Shown here one piece after another: positions 7,716-15,552 of a DNA stretch of 64,000 nucleotides. The notes beneath the pieces were generated by a model that did no database searches, had not been told where the DNA came from, and saw nothing but the letters and a program-made list of their open reading frames with translations. Position 1 is the first letter of the stretch; the number at the start of each line of letters is the position of its first letter. Source of the DNA: Streptomyces sp. Tue 6430 (GTDB taxonomy: Bacteria; Actinomycetota; Actinomycetes; Streptomycetales; Streptomycetaceae); contig JAKGSH010000010.1 of NCBI GenBank assembly GCA_021568835.1, positions 124,001 through 188,000 on the forward strand, given 5' to 3'. Both the position numbers and the translations under genes were made by a program.

Positions 7716-8389
7716 TCACGCGGCTCCGACGAGCCGCGTGCGCAGGTTACGGAACTGACGGCTCTGCATGACGAGGTGGGCGGGTTCCCAGAACAGCAGG
7801 TCGATCGGCCTGGTGAGCAGGCGCGGGCGGCTGCGGCCGAGCGTGCGGACGACGAGGCGGGTCTCCGTGCCGGCCGGTTCGAGGTGGAAGCCCCAGATGG
7901 AGCTGACGAACGCCGGTGGCGCCGGCTCGTGGAGGGGTCGAACGGGCGACCGGACGGCAGTCGCATGTCGGCCCGCAGCACCAGGGTCCGCTCCGGCACG
8001 AGGACCGCGACCGTGAACCAGGCGCTGCCGCCGGGTACCGAGGCGAGGCGCTGCCCCGGTTCCAAGCCCTGCCATCGGGGGACGAGGCGATCCACGCTCG
8101 GCCGTCCACCGTTGTCCAGCCGGTCCCAGCTGTACCAGCCGCCCCGGTCACAGCCCATCTGGGCCAGCCACGGCCAGACCTGCGAAGGGGGCGCGGGCAG
8201 AGTCGTGGCCATGGTCGAGCGGCTGTCGGCACCGGGGACGAGATCGTCCCCGGGAAGGGGACGCGCGGCCTCTTCCCGCGTCGCGCCCCGGGTCAGCATC
8301 CTCGGCCGCAGGACCAGACCGTGCACCGCGGAGGCGACCACGGCGGCGGTGACGGTGGCCGGTCCGAGGGCGACGCGGTGTTCGCTCAC
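7716..8389 (-). CDS. SRPBCC-family (START/Bet v1-like) protein, frameshifted here
   Basis: The N-terminal part starts at GTG 8389 with a hydrophobic stretch (ATVTAAVVASAVHGLVL). It continues through PLPGDDLVPGADSRSTMATT and a lipid-pocket segment (APPSQVWPWLAQMGCDRGGW), as in membrane-anchored SRPBCC proteins. The C-terminal part (FVSSIWGFHLEPAGTETRLV ... DLLFWEPAHLVMQSRQFRNL) lies in another frame. Adding one G to the GGGG run at 7934-7937 joins them into a 224-residue protein, so this is probably an intact gene with a base-call error. Small-molecule binding is inferred only from the fold. Confidence 0.75.
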
Positions 8390-8583
8390 ACCCCGAGCGT
8401 CGCTCGTCAGGCCCGGCGACGCCACCCGGACCGCCCTCCTCGACCTGCGACCTGCGGCCTGCGGCCTGCGACGGGCGACCGACGACCGGGCCGGCGACCG
8501 GCAGGTCCTCCCGGCGGCGGATCCCCCGAGCAGCGGACCCACTGAGCAACGGCTCGGCCTGCCCCGTGCGCGGGCCCGGGACT

Positions 8584-8795
8584 TCACCCGTGGTGACCGG
8601 CGTGGTGACCGGCGTGTGCCAACTCGGCGAGGAGCCGTTCTGCCTCCGGGCCGGGAAGCCGCACCTCGAGCAGCGGCAGGTTCCGGCGGTCGGTCACTGC
8701 CGGTCAGTCGACACCCGCTGGTGGACCAGGCCGGCCATGCCGCTCCCCGTCGTGGCGGTCGCATTCGCCCCCTGGCCGTCGGTGAATCCTGTCAT
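8584..8795 (-). CDS. Possible small protein (about 70 aa), frameshifted; doubtful
   Basis: On the minus strand an ATG at 8795 opens a 33-codon frame (MTGFTDGQGANATA...) ending in TGA near 8698. A second frame from GTG 8697 reads a protein-like segment, LPLLEVRLPGPEAERLLAEL, with a His-rich tail HAGHHAGHHG to 8584. One missing base near 8698-8703 would fuse them, the same error seen in neighbouring genes. No strong ribosome site is visible. It may be a real small gene or a gene remnant. Confidence 0.3.
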
Positions 8796-9465
8796 CAGCC
8801 GTTATCGGATCTGACGAGATCTGACGGGATCGGCTCCGTCGCCGGGCCCCGGAAAGCCCGGGTTCATTGGACGCCCGCCGCGCCTGTCGTCATTTGTTCC
8901 TTTGACGACAGCAAAGACGCGGAGGCCGAAGACCGGCGGATTCAGATCGAGCACATTCAGGTCGAGCGCATTCAAGTAGGGCAGGGCCGGATGGCCCGGG
9001 CACGGACGGGCCTGCCGTAGGGCGGCGCGGCGGTGATCGGGGTGAGAGTTCACCGATTCCGTTCTCCGGGTCGGCGGCGACCGACGGCGGTGTGGTGCCG
9101 CGGCCCCGAGAGGGGCCCGTCGCCACGGGCCGGGCAACGGGCCGGGCAACGGGCCGGGCAACGGTGGGCCGGTCGAGGGCTTGACCCTTTCCGTGCTCGT
9201 CTCCTCGGTCGGGCCGCCGGACGAGGCGAACAGATGCCCCTGGCAGTGAGCTCGATGGCGCCGGTCGCCTCGTCAGGTCTTCCCCTTTTCCCGCGCGCGG
9301 GAAAACATCACCGACACCCAAGAGCGGGCTCGCCCATCTCACCCGTCTCACCCATGAGGCAGGCGGACACCGGAAGTGCAATCGGCTATATACGGAACGG
9401 TGGAACGCGCGATACGCGATACGGTCGGCCGTCATGGATTCAGCCGCAAGGCCATGATGTCGCAA
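8796..9465. other. Gap without a convincing gene; holds two short tandem arrays
   Basis: No frame has both a ribosome site and protein-like sequence here. The stretch contains a 15-bp unit in three imperfect copies (8940-8984, attcagatcgagcac type) and a 12-bp unit ACGGGCCGGGCA in three perfect copies (9125-9160). The last 150 bases are comparatively AT-rich and probably carry the helR promoter. Confidence 0.6.
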
Positions 9466-9481
9466 GTAAGTCAAGACTTAC
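9466..9481. promoter_or_regulatory. Perfect inverted repeat in the helR leader
   Basis: GTAAGTC-AA-GACTTAC is a perfect 7-bp inverted repeat with a 2-base centre, 20 bases before the helR ATG and next to its ribosome site. It could be a repressor site or a small RNA hairpin. Confidence 0.5.
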
Positions 9482-9501
9482 CTTCAGGGAAGTTTGACCG
9501 T

Positions 9502-11613
9502 ATGGTGTGGCTCGAATCGAAGGAGCCCGTGTTGTCGAAAAAGAATGATCCCGCTGTGCGTGCGGTTGAATCGGAGCGGGATCATGTGTCCTCCTTATAT
9601 GAATTGCTCACCGAGCGGCTTTCCGAGGCACGAGCACTCCGAGCGAGTGTGCTGAAGGCCCCGGCGGACAGCGCCGGTGAGGCGTACGAGAGAGAAATCG
9701 CCGCCGCGCGTCTGGCCAAGGAGATCGGCCGGCTGGAGGGCGCCGAGAAGGGGCTGGTCTTCGGGCGCATCGACTGGACGGACGGCACGGCCCTGCGCAT
9801 CGGGCGGATCGGACTGCACGCGGAGGAGGACGACCTGCCTCTGCTCGTGGACTGGCGCGCGAACGCGGCGCGGCCCTTCTACGAGGCGACACCGGTCCAC
9901 CCGATGGACCTGCGGCGGCGCCGGCACCTGCGCATCGAGGAGCGCACGGTCGTCTCGGTGAGCGACGAACTGCTGGACGGGACCGCCCCGACCGACGAGG
10001 ACGTCGTGGGGGACGGCCCGTTGACCGAGGCCCTGTCGGCACGGCGTACGGGCAGGATGCACGCGGCCGTCGCGACGCTGCAGGCCGAGCAGGACGAGAT
10101 CGTCCGCTCCGCCCACCGCGGGGTGACCGTGGTGCAGGGCGGGCCCGGCACCGGCAAGACGGTGGTCGCCCTGCACCGGGCGGCCTATGTCCTGTACGCG
10201 TTCCCGCGCGCCGCGGAGGAGGGCGTCCTGGTGGTGGGCCCGAACGCCCGGTTCCTCGACTACATCTCCCAGGTCCTTCCCTCGCTCGGAGAGAACGACG
10301 TCGTTCTGGCGACCTGCCGGGAACTGGCCGGAGTGTCCACGGACGCGGTGGACCCGTTCGGCACGGCACGCCTCAAGGGCAGCTCCGACCTCGCCGACGC
10401 CTTGGCCGGCCTGCTGCGCGTCCACCGGGCCCCCGCCGGTGACTTCACCGTGCGGGTCGGACGGGAACTGGTTCACCTCTCCGACGAGGAAGTCGCCACG
10501 GCACGCGACGCCGCCGTGGCGGCCTCACCGGGGCACAACCCCGCGCGCCAGGTGTTCAAAGAGCTCTTGGCCGACGCCGTCACCCACGCGATGCAACGAG
10601 ACCTGGGCGACCTCCTGGAGCAGATCGACGCCGATTCCGAAAGGATGACGGGCATCGACCTCGACCGGTTCACGGGAGCCGCCCGGCGCCGTGCCGAAGG
10701 CGCGGCCGCCCCGGGTCCGGCCCACGAGCTGGACCTGGACGCCGTCCGAGCCGATCTCCTCGACGACGCCGGCTTCGACCGAGCGGTCGAGGCGTTGTGG
10801 CCGCGGCTGGTACCCGGTGACCTCGTGAAGGCGCTCCTGACGGACGCCGGCGCCCTCGCCGAGCACCTGCCCCGTCTGACCGCGCAGGAGCGGTCCCTTC
10901 TGCTGCGCGGTCCGGACGATCCGTGGACCGATGCCGATGTGCCGTTGCTGGACGAGGCGGCGAGCCTGGTCGACGGTCCTCCCGAGCGGACGTACGGGCA
11001 CGTCGTCGTCGACGAGGCGCAGGAACTGACCGCCATGCAGTGGCGGATGATCGTCCGCCGCTGCCCGGCAAGGGCGATGACGCTGGTGGGCGACTTCGCC
11101 CAGGCAGGCCCGGTCGCGACGGCACGCGACTGGAAGGAAGCGCTGAGCCCCCACGTCGGACCGCGGTTCGCACTGCACCACCTGACCGTCAGCTACCGCA
11201 CCACGCAGGAGATCCTGGAGAGCGTCCGGGACCTGCTCACGCGGATCGCTCCGGACCAGAAGCCCACACGGTCACTGCGAAGCGGTGAGAGCCCCCGCAC
11301 CGTGACCACACCTCAGGACGGGCTGGTCACCGCCGTCGTTCGGGAACTCCGCGCCCAGAGCACCGCGCACCCGGGCGAGCTTCTGGGGGTGATCTGCGCG
11401 GACACCAGGGTGAGCGAGCTGACGGCCCAGGGCATCGCCCACCACGCACGCATCGTGCCGGCGTCCGAAGCACGCGGCCTGGAATTCGACGGGGTCGTCG
11501 TCATGAACCCGGAGGAAATCATCACGGCCCGCCCCGGTGGGGAAAGGGACTTGTACGTGGCCCTGACCCGGGCCACCAAGCGCCTCTGCACCCTCACCGT
11601 CCGGCCCGCCTGA
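9502..11613 (+). CDS. helR: HelD/HelR-type RNA polymerase recycling ATPase (superfamily 1 helicase fold)
   Basis: A 703-residue UvrD/Rep-like ATPase. An N-terminal coiled-coil (about residues 10-75) is followed by a DWRANAARPFYEAT segment typical of HelD proteins. Walker A is GGPGTGKT, Walker B is VVVDEAQEL, motif III is LVGDFAQAG and motif VI is YVALTRATKRL. HelD proteins pull RNA polymerase off DNA and recycle it; Streptomyces HelR also displaces rifamycins from the enzyme. The start is uncertain: ATG 9502 has AGGGAAG ten bases upstream, while TTG 9532 has a stronger AAGGAG at six bases. The gene stands alone, with a palindrome in its leader. Confidence 0.82.
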   Translation: MVWLESKEPVLSKKNDPAVRAVESERDHVSSLYELLTERLSEARALRASVLKAPADSAGEAYEREIAAARLAKEIGRLEGAEKGLVFGRIDWTDGTALRIGRIGLHAEEDDLPLLVDWRANAARPFYEATPVHPMDLRRRRHLRIEERTVVSVSDELLDGTAPTDEDVVGDGPLTEALSARRTGRMHAAVATLQAEQDEIVRSAHRGVTVVQGGPGTGKTVVALHRAAYVLYAFPRAAEEGVLVVGPNARFLDYISQVLPSLGENDVVLATCRELAGVSTDAVDPFGTARLKGSSDLADALAGLLRVHRAPAGDFTVRVGRELVHLSDEEVATARDAAVAASPGHNPARQVFKELLADAVTHAMQRDLGDLLEQIDADSERMTGIDLDRFTGAARRRAEGAAAPGPAHELDLDAVRADLLDDAGFDRAVEALWPRLVPGDLVKALLTDAGALAEHLPRLTAQERSLLLRGPDDPWTDADVPLLDEAASLVDGPPERTYGHVVVDEAQELTAMQWRMIVRRCPARAMTLVGDFAQAGPVATARDWKEALSPHVGPRFALHHLTVSYRTTQEILESVRDLLTRIAPDQKPTRSLRSGESPRTVTTPQDGLVTAVVRELRAQSTAHPGELLGVICADTRVSELTAQGIAHHARIVPASEARGLEFDGVVVMNPEEIITARPGGERDLYVALTRATKRLCTLTVRPA

Positions 11614-11821
11614 CGGGACCCTGTTCTCGTACGGCTACGGCGAAGTGACGGGCAGCTCTCTGTGGCACGGACACCGAACGAGTCGGCGCCTCCTTGTACG
11701 ACGACGGGGCGGGCGTGGGGAAACTGCGCGGTGCGTTCATGATCGGCTCCGGTGCGGAGGGGAGTGGCGGGAGGTGGGATCCTCTCGTCGCCGAGGCGTA
11801 CCGGTGGAGCGGTGAGGGCTC
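11614..11821. other. Intergenic region between convergent genes; nothing recognised
   Basis: About 200 bases between the helR stop and the oxidoreductase stop. No strong hairpin or protein-like frame was found. Confidence 0.5.
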
Positions 11822-12826
11822 TCACCTCATCGCGACGACGACCTTGCCGGCTTTGGCGCGGCCCTTCCCGGCGTACTCCATCGCCTCGCGGGTCTGGTCG
11901 AAGGAGAAGACGCGGTCGACGACGGGACGGATCTCTCCGGCGTCGACGAGCCGGGTGAGTTCGCGCAGCCGGTCGCCGTCGGCCTTCATGAACAGGAAGG
12001 AGTAGGTGACGCCCCGGCGCTTGGCGTGGCGCCGGGTCTTCCAGCTCAGCGCGTTCATCGCCTGCCGCAGGACCGGGTTCGCGCCCAGCTCGCGGGCGAA
12101 GTTCGCGTCGGGAGGCCCCGCGATGCTGATGACCTTCCCGCCGGGCTTGAGGACCCGCAGGGACTTCTCCAGGGTCTCGCCGCCGAGGGTGTCCAGGACG
12201 ACGTCATAGCCGTCCAGGACCTCCTCGAAGTCCTGTGTCCGGTAGTCGACGACGACGTCCGCGCCGAGCTCCTCGACCAGGCCGGCGTTGGCCGCGCCGG
12301 CGGTGGTGGCCACGTGCGCGCCCAGATGCCTGGCCAGCTGGATGGCGATGGTGCCCACTCCGCCGGAGCCCGCGTGGATCAGAACCTTCTGCCCCGGCTG
12401 GACCTGTGCCCTCTCGACCAGTGCCTGCCACGATGTCAGGGCGACCAGGGGAAGGGAGGCGGCCTCCTCCATGGTGAGGGTGGCCGGCTTGGGCGCCAGG
12501 TCGTTCCGGTGGACGGCGACGAGTTCGGCGAAGGTGCCGATGCGGTCCTTGTCGGGCCGGGCGTAGACCTCGTCGCCCACGGCGAAGCAGGTGACGCCGG
12601 CGCCCACCTCGACCACCACCCCGGCGAGGTCGTTGCCCAGAGCGAGGGGGAGACGGTACGGCAGGATCGCCTTGAGATCGCCGTCGCGGATCTTGAAGTC
12701 CAGCGGGTTGACGCTCGCCGCGTGGACCCGGACCAGGACGTCCTCGGCGCCTGCCCGCGGGTCTGGCGTCTCGGTGATGCGACCGCCGTTCCGGTCGCCG
12801 TACCGCTCGATCATGAAGGCCTTCAT
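11822..12826 (-). CDS. NADP-dependent quinone-oxidoreductase-like MDR enzyme
   Basis: A 334-residue zinc-free medium-chain reductase. Family marks are VHAASVNPLDFKIRDG, GNDLAGVVVEVGAGV and the nucleotide-binding HAGSGGVGTIAIQLARHLGA. There is no structural-zinc Cys cluster. Such enzymes reduce quinones or enones with NADPH. The ATG at 12826 has GGAG at seven bases, and the protein begins MKAFMIERYG, as usual for the family. It lies upstream of, and parallel to, the SDR gene's strand but 184 bp away, so it has its own promoter. Confidence 0.88.
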   Translation of the reverse strand: MKAFMIERYGDRNGGRITETPDPRAGAEDVLVRVHAASVNPLDFKIRDGDLKAILPYRLPLALGNDLAGVVVEVGAGVTCFAVGDEVYARPDKDRIGTFAELVAVHRNDLAPKPATLTMEEAASLPLVALTSWQALVERAQVQPGQKVLIHAGSGGVGTIAIQLARHLGAHVATTAGAANAGLVEELGADVVVDYRTQDFEEVLDGYDVVLDTLGGETLEKSLRVLKPGGKVISIAGPPDANFARELGANPVLRQAMNALSWKTRRHAKRRGVTYSFLFMKADGDRLRELTRLVDAGEIRPVVDRVFSFDQTREAMEYAGKGRAKAGKVVVAMR

Positions 12827-13010
12827 CGTCGTCTCCGTTTCCCGTCGTCCGCAGGGGGACGCAGCCACTGCGCGCGCCGGGCTTTTACCGGTACGCCACA
12901 TTTCGTGATGTTCGTTTCGCGTTCTCGGAGCCCGTCTCCGCGGTGGGCGGCCACCACCGGCGCCGTGTCCGTTGCCGGGCATCGAGGTCGCCGGTGGGGC
13001 GATGCGCGCC

Positions 13011-13697
13011 TCAGGCCGCGTTCGGCGATGCGGCCAGGCCCTGCTTCACGTACCGGGTGATCTCGTCGGCGAGGATCTCGGGCAGTCCCGCCTCGATGCC
13101 GTCCAGGGCCTGCGCGGCGACCTCGGCGGGGTCGGCCTTCTGGTCGGCGGGAACGCTCGCGGCCATGCCGGTGTCCATGTATCCGACGTGCAGCGCCGAG
13201 ACGGCGATGCCCCGGGGTGCCAGCTCCTCCCGGACCGCGCCGGTCAGCGCCCACGCCGCGGCCTTGGCCGCCGCATAGGCTCCGAGGCCGGCCGGGTGCA
13301 GCCAGGACAGGACGGACAGGACGTTGAGCACGGCACCGCCGCCGTTGGACTCGATGACGGGGGCGAAGGCCCGCGTCACGGCGAGCGGACCGAAGAAGTT
13401 CGTGTCCATCTCCAGGCGCACCGCCTCCGGGCCGCCCGCGATCAGCGGAGTTCCGGTGGATATTCCCGCGTTGTTCACCAGCAGCGTCGCGTCGGACGCG
13501 ATGCGCGACGCGGCCCGGATCGACTCCTCGTCCGTCACGTCGAGCCGCAGCGGAGTGACCCCCGGCAGGTCCACCGTCCCGGGGCGCCGGGCCGCCGCGT
13601 ACACCGTCGCTCCGCGCTCGACGAGCTGGGCGGCCAGATGCCGTCCGAGCCCCCGGTTGGCGCCGGTGACCACCGCGACCGCGTCCTTCAGTTCCAT
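13011..13697 (-). CDS. Short-chain dehydrogenase/reductase (SDR)
   Basis: A 228-residue classical SDR. The cofactor motif is TGANRGLG (about residues 11-18), the structural motif is NNAG, and the active site is YAAAK after the Ser in NVLSVLSWL. The ATG at 13697 has GGGAG at five bases. It diverges from a TetR gene across a perfect inverted repeat, an arrangement usual for an SDR controlled by its adjacent repressor. The substrate is unknown; the group is annotated generically as SDR oxidoreductase. Confidence 0.88.
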   Translation of the reverse strand: MELKDAVAVVTGANRGLGRHLAAQLVERGATVYAAARRPGTVDLPGVTPLRLDVTDEESIRAASRIASDATLLVNNAGISTGTPLIAGGPEAVRLEMDTNFFGPLAVTRAFAPVIESNGGGAVLNVLSVLSWLHPAGLGAYAAAKAAAWALTGAVREELAPRGIAVSALHVGYMDTGMAASVPADQKADPAEVAAQALDGIEAGLPEILADEITRYVKQGLAASPNAA

Positions 13698-13745
13698 GTC
13701 CACTCCCAGCGTCACGGCCGTCGGCGAGCGGCCGGCGGCACCAAA

Positions 13746-13767
13746 TTAGATTACGACCACAATCTAA
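13746..13767. promoter_or_regulatory. TetR operator between the SDR and tetR genes
   Basis: TTAGATT (13746-13752) and AATCTAA (13761-13767) form a perfect inverted repeat with an 8-base spacer in an AT-rich stretch. It is placed to cover both divergent promoters. Confidence 0.75.
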
Positions 13768-13816
13768 GCACTCGACTAGAATAGATGCCAGTCGACATCC
13801 AATCGGGAGGTGGCCG

Positions 13817-14376
13817 ATGGGCCGCGTATCGCAGGCGCAGGCCGAGGAGAACCGCCGGCGGGTCGTGGAAACCGCGTCCCGCCTGTTCCGGGAACAGGGG
13901 ACTCACGCCAGCGTCGCCGACATCATGAAGGTGGCCGGGCTGACCCACGGCGGCTTCTACAAGCAGTTCGCCTCCAAAGAGGCACTCGTCGACGAAGCCA
14001 CCGCCCACGCCTTCGGCGAACTCACCCGGCACCACAAGGACGGACTCGAGCAGCACGGCGGGCAGCGCGCCGCCGCCCAGCAGGCACTGATCGACACCTA
14101 CCTCTCCCCGGACACCGCGACAGCCCGGCGGACGGGTGTCCCGTCGCCGCACTCGTCACCGACATGGCGCGCGGGGGCGAGGGTCAGGAGGCCCGCCGGA
14201 TCTACACCGAAGGCGTCGGCGACTTCGCCGAGTGGCTCACCACCGAGGACCAGGACGGCATCACCCGGCTGTGCACCATGCTCGGCGCACTCGTCCTGGC
14301 CCGGGCCACCAACGGCTCCCCGCTCTCCGAGGAGATCCTCACCGCCGCGCGCGCGGCACTGACGGCATCCGGCTGA
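13817..14376 (+). CDS. TetR-family repressor, frameshifted here
   Basis: The HTH half is clear (ETASRLFREQGTHASVADIM, GGFYKQFASKEALVDEAT), typical of the YcdC/AcrR-like group that controls SDR genes. After LIDTYLSP the frame is lost. It resumes one frame over as GHRDSPADGCPVAALVTDMA, through to ALTASG. Adding one C to the CCCC run at 14106-14109 restores a 186-residue protein of normal family length. It probably binds the inverted repeat at 13746-13767 and represses the divergent SDR gene and itself. Confidence 0.82.
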
Positions 14377-15052
14377 TCCGTTCCGCGCCGTCGGGCAGCG
14401 CACCGAGGGACATTCGCCGCCACGTCACCGGCACGTCGCCGGCAGCGCAGCCGGCCCTCCCCCGGTCCGTCCCGTACGACCGGACGGCGCGGCAAGGCGC
14501 CCCCATCGGATCCAGCCCTCCGGGGCGACGTCGAAGCTCCCGGCTTCCGGGATGCCGACCCGGCCGAGCCGCCCGCCATCGACCGGGCGGAGTTCGGGGC
14601 CCTGGTCGACCGGACGGCTCTGCGAGCACACATGGCGCCCGGCGCAGCGCGAGCGCGGTGACGCCGGCACCGCCGGCGATGCCCTCGCGGCGCTCCCCTG
14701 ACACCGCGTTCGTGGGCAGAGAGTCGGACTTCATCGCCTCCTCCTGCTCGACGGGGTCGTCGTCGGCGAGTACGCCCTGGTCGCCGAAGGCCACCCGCCG
14801 GGAGAACCGCGGCCGCTCGAACCGCGGGTACGCGGTCCGCTCGACCGAAGTCACATGTCCCGCCCCGGGCCCGGAGACCAGCCGGTACCAGCAGCGACAG
14901 CCTTCGGCCGGAGGGGTGAAGGCCGACACCGGTCGGACACCAAGATCCCGTATTGGCGACTCTCGGCCTCGCCTCGGCGCTGCCTGCGGCCACGGCCGGT
15001 TTCCCGGATCCGGGAGCAACCCGATCGGCACCGCGCACCCCCGGGCTTCCGA
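14377..15052. other. Gap with degraded coding fragments, possibly a Tn3-type transposase remnant
   Basis: No intact gene. On the minus strand, codons 14854-14819 read VTSVERTAYPRF, very like the N-terminus of Tn3-family transposases (DUF4158), but similarity stops there. An AGGAGGAGG before ATG 14734 (minus) opens MKSDSLPTNAV..., which has no recognisable family and runs into low-complexity Arg/Pro sequence. On the plus strand a short protein-like stretch ends at a TGA near 14660. I read this as decayed mobile or coding DNA. Confidence 0.35.
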
Positions 15053-15071
15053 TATACCCCCCAGGGGTATA
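15053..15071. promoter_or_regulatory. CsoR-type copper operator upstream of copZ-copA
   Basis: TATACCCC-CCA-GGGGTATA is a perfect 8-bp inverted repeat of the ATACCCC...GGGGTAT class bound by the copper sensor CsoR. It lies 76 bp before copZ. No csoR gene is in the window, so the regulator must be encoded elsewhere. Confidence 0.85.
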
Positions 15072-15146
15072 GAGTCGATCCCGTCGGGAGAGGGTGGATG
15101 ATCCCCTCCGGAAGCGACCCACGTATCGACAGTCGAGGAAGACGTC

Positions 15147-15443
15147 ATGACCGACCAGAAGAACTCCGGCTCCTGCTGCTCCACCGACGGCTCGTGCCAC
15201 TCCGGCGCCGCGGCCGGCACCCAGGACGGCGCCGTCACCACCGTCTACCAGGTGTCCGGCATGACCTGCGGGCACTGCGAGGGCGCGGTCTCGCGGGAGA
15301 TCTCCGCACTCGACGGCGTCACCACGGTCACGGCGGTCGCCGGGACCGGTGAGGTCACCGTCACCTCCGCCGCCCCGCTCGACGAGGAGGCCGTCCGCGC
15401 CGCCGTCGACGAGGCCGGTTACGAGCTCGCCGGCACGGCATGA
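15147..15443 (+). CDS. copZ: Copper chaperone CopZ (HMA domain)
   Basis: A 98-residue heavy-metal-associated protein. The HMA domain (about residues 31-95) carries the Cu(I) motif GMTCGHC and the usual YEL end. The first 30 residues are unusual: a Cys/His-rich tail (SGSCCSTDGSCHSGA) that adds possible metal ligands. It would buffer cytosolic Cu(I) and hand it to CopA, encoded 110 bases downstream on the same strand. Expression is probably released by copper through the CsoR site at 15053-15071. Confidence 0.93.
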   Translation: MTDQKNSGSCCSTDGSCHSGAAAGTQDGAVTTVYQVSGMTCGHCEGAVSREISALDGVTTVTAVAGTGEVTVTSAAPLDEEAVRAAVDEAGYELAGTA

Positions 15444-15552
15444 GCCCGTCCGGGGCCCGACGGCCCCGGAGCACGCGCATTCCTCCCCGCCGGGGCGTGC
15501 CGCTCCGCTGATACGGACGCCGCACGTCCCGGCCCTCCCCAGGAGTACCTCC

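Noticed and set aside
7689..9020. A 443-codon plus-strand frame across the SRPBCC gene
   Set aside because: No ribosome site or protein-like composition; the minus strand has a recognisable SRPBCC protein.
9440..9465. A rifamycin-associated element before helR
   Set aside because: Only about half of the 19-bp element, as I recall it, could be matched (around CGCAAGGCC), so it is not annotated.
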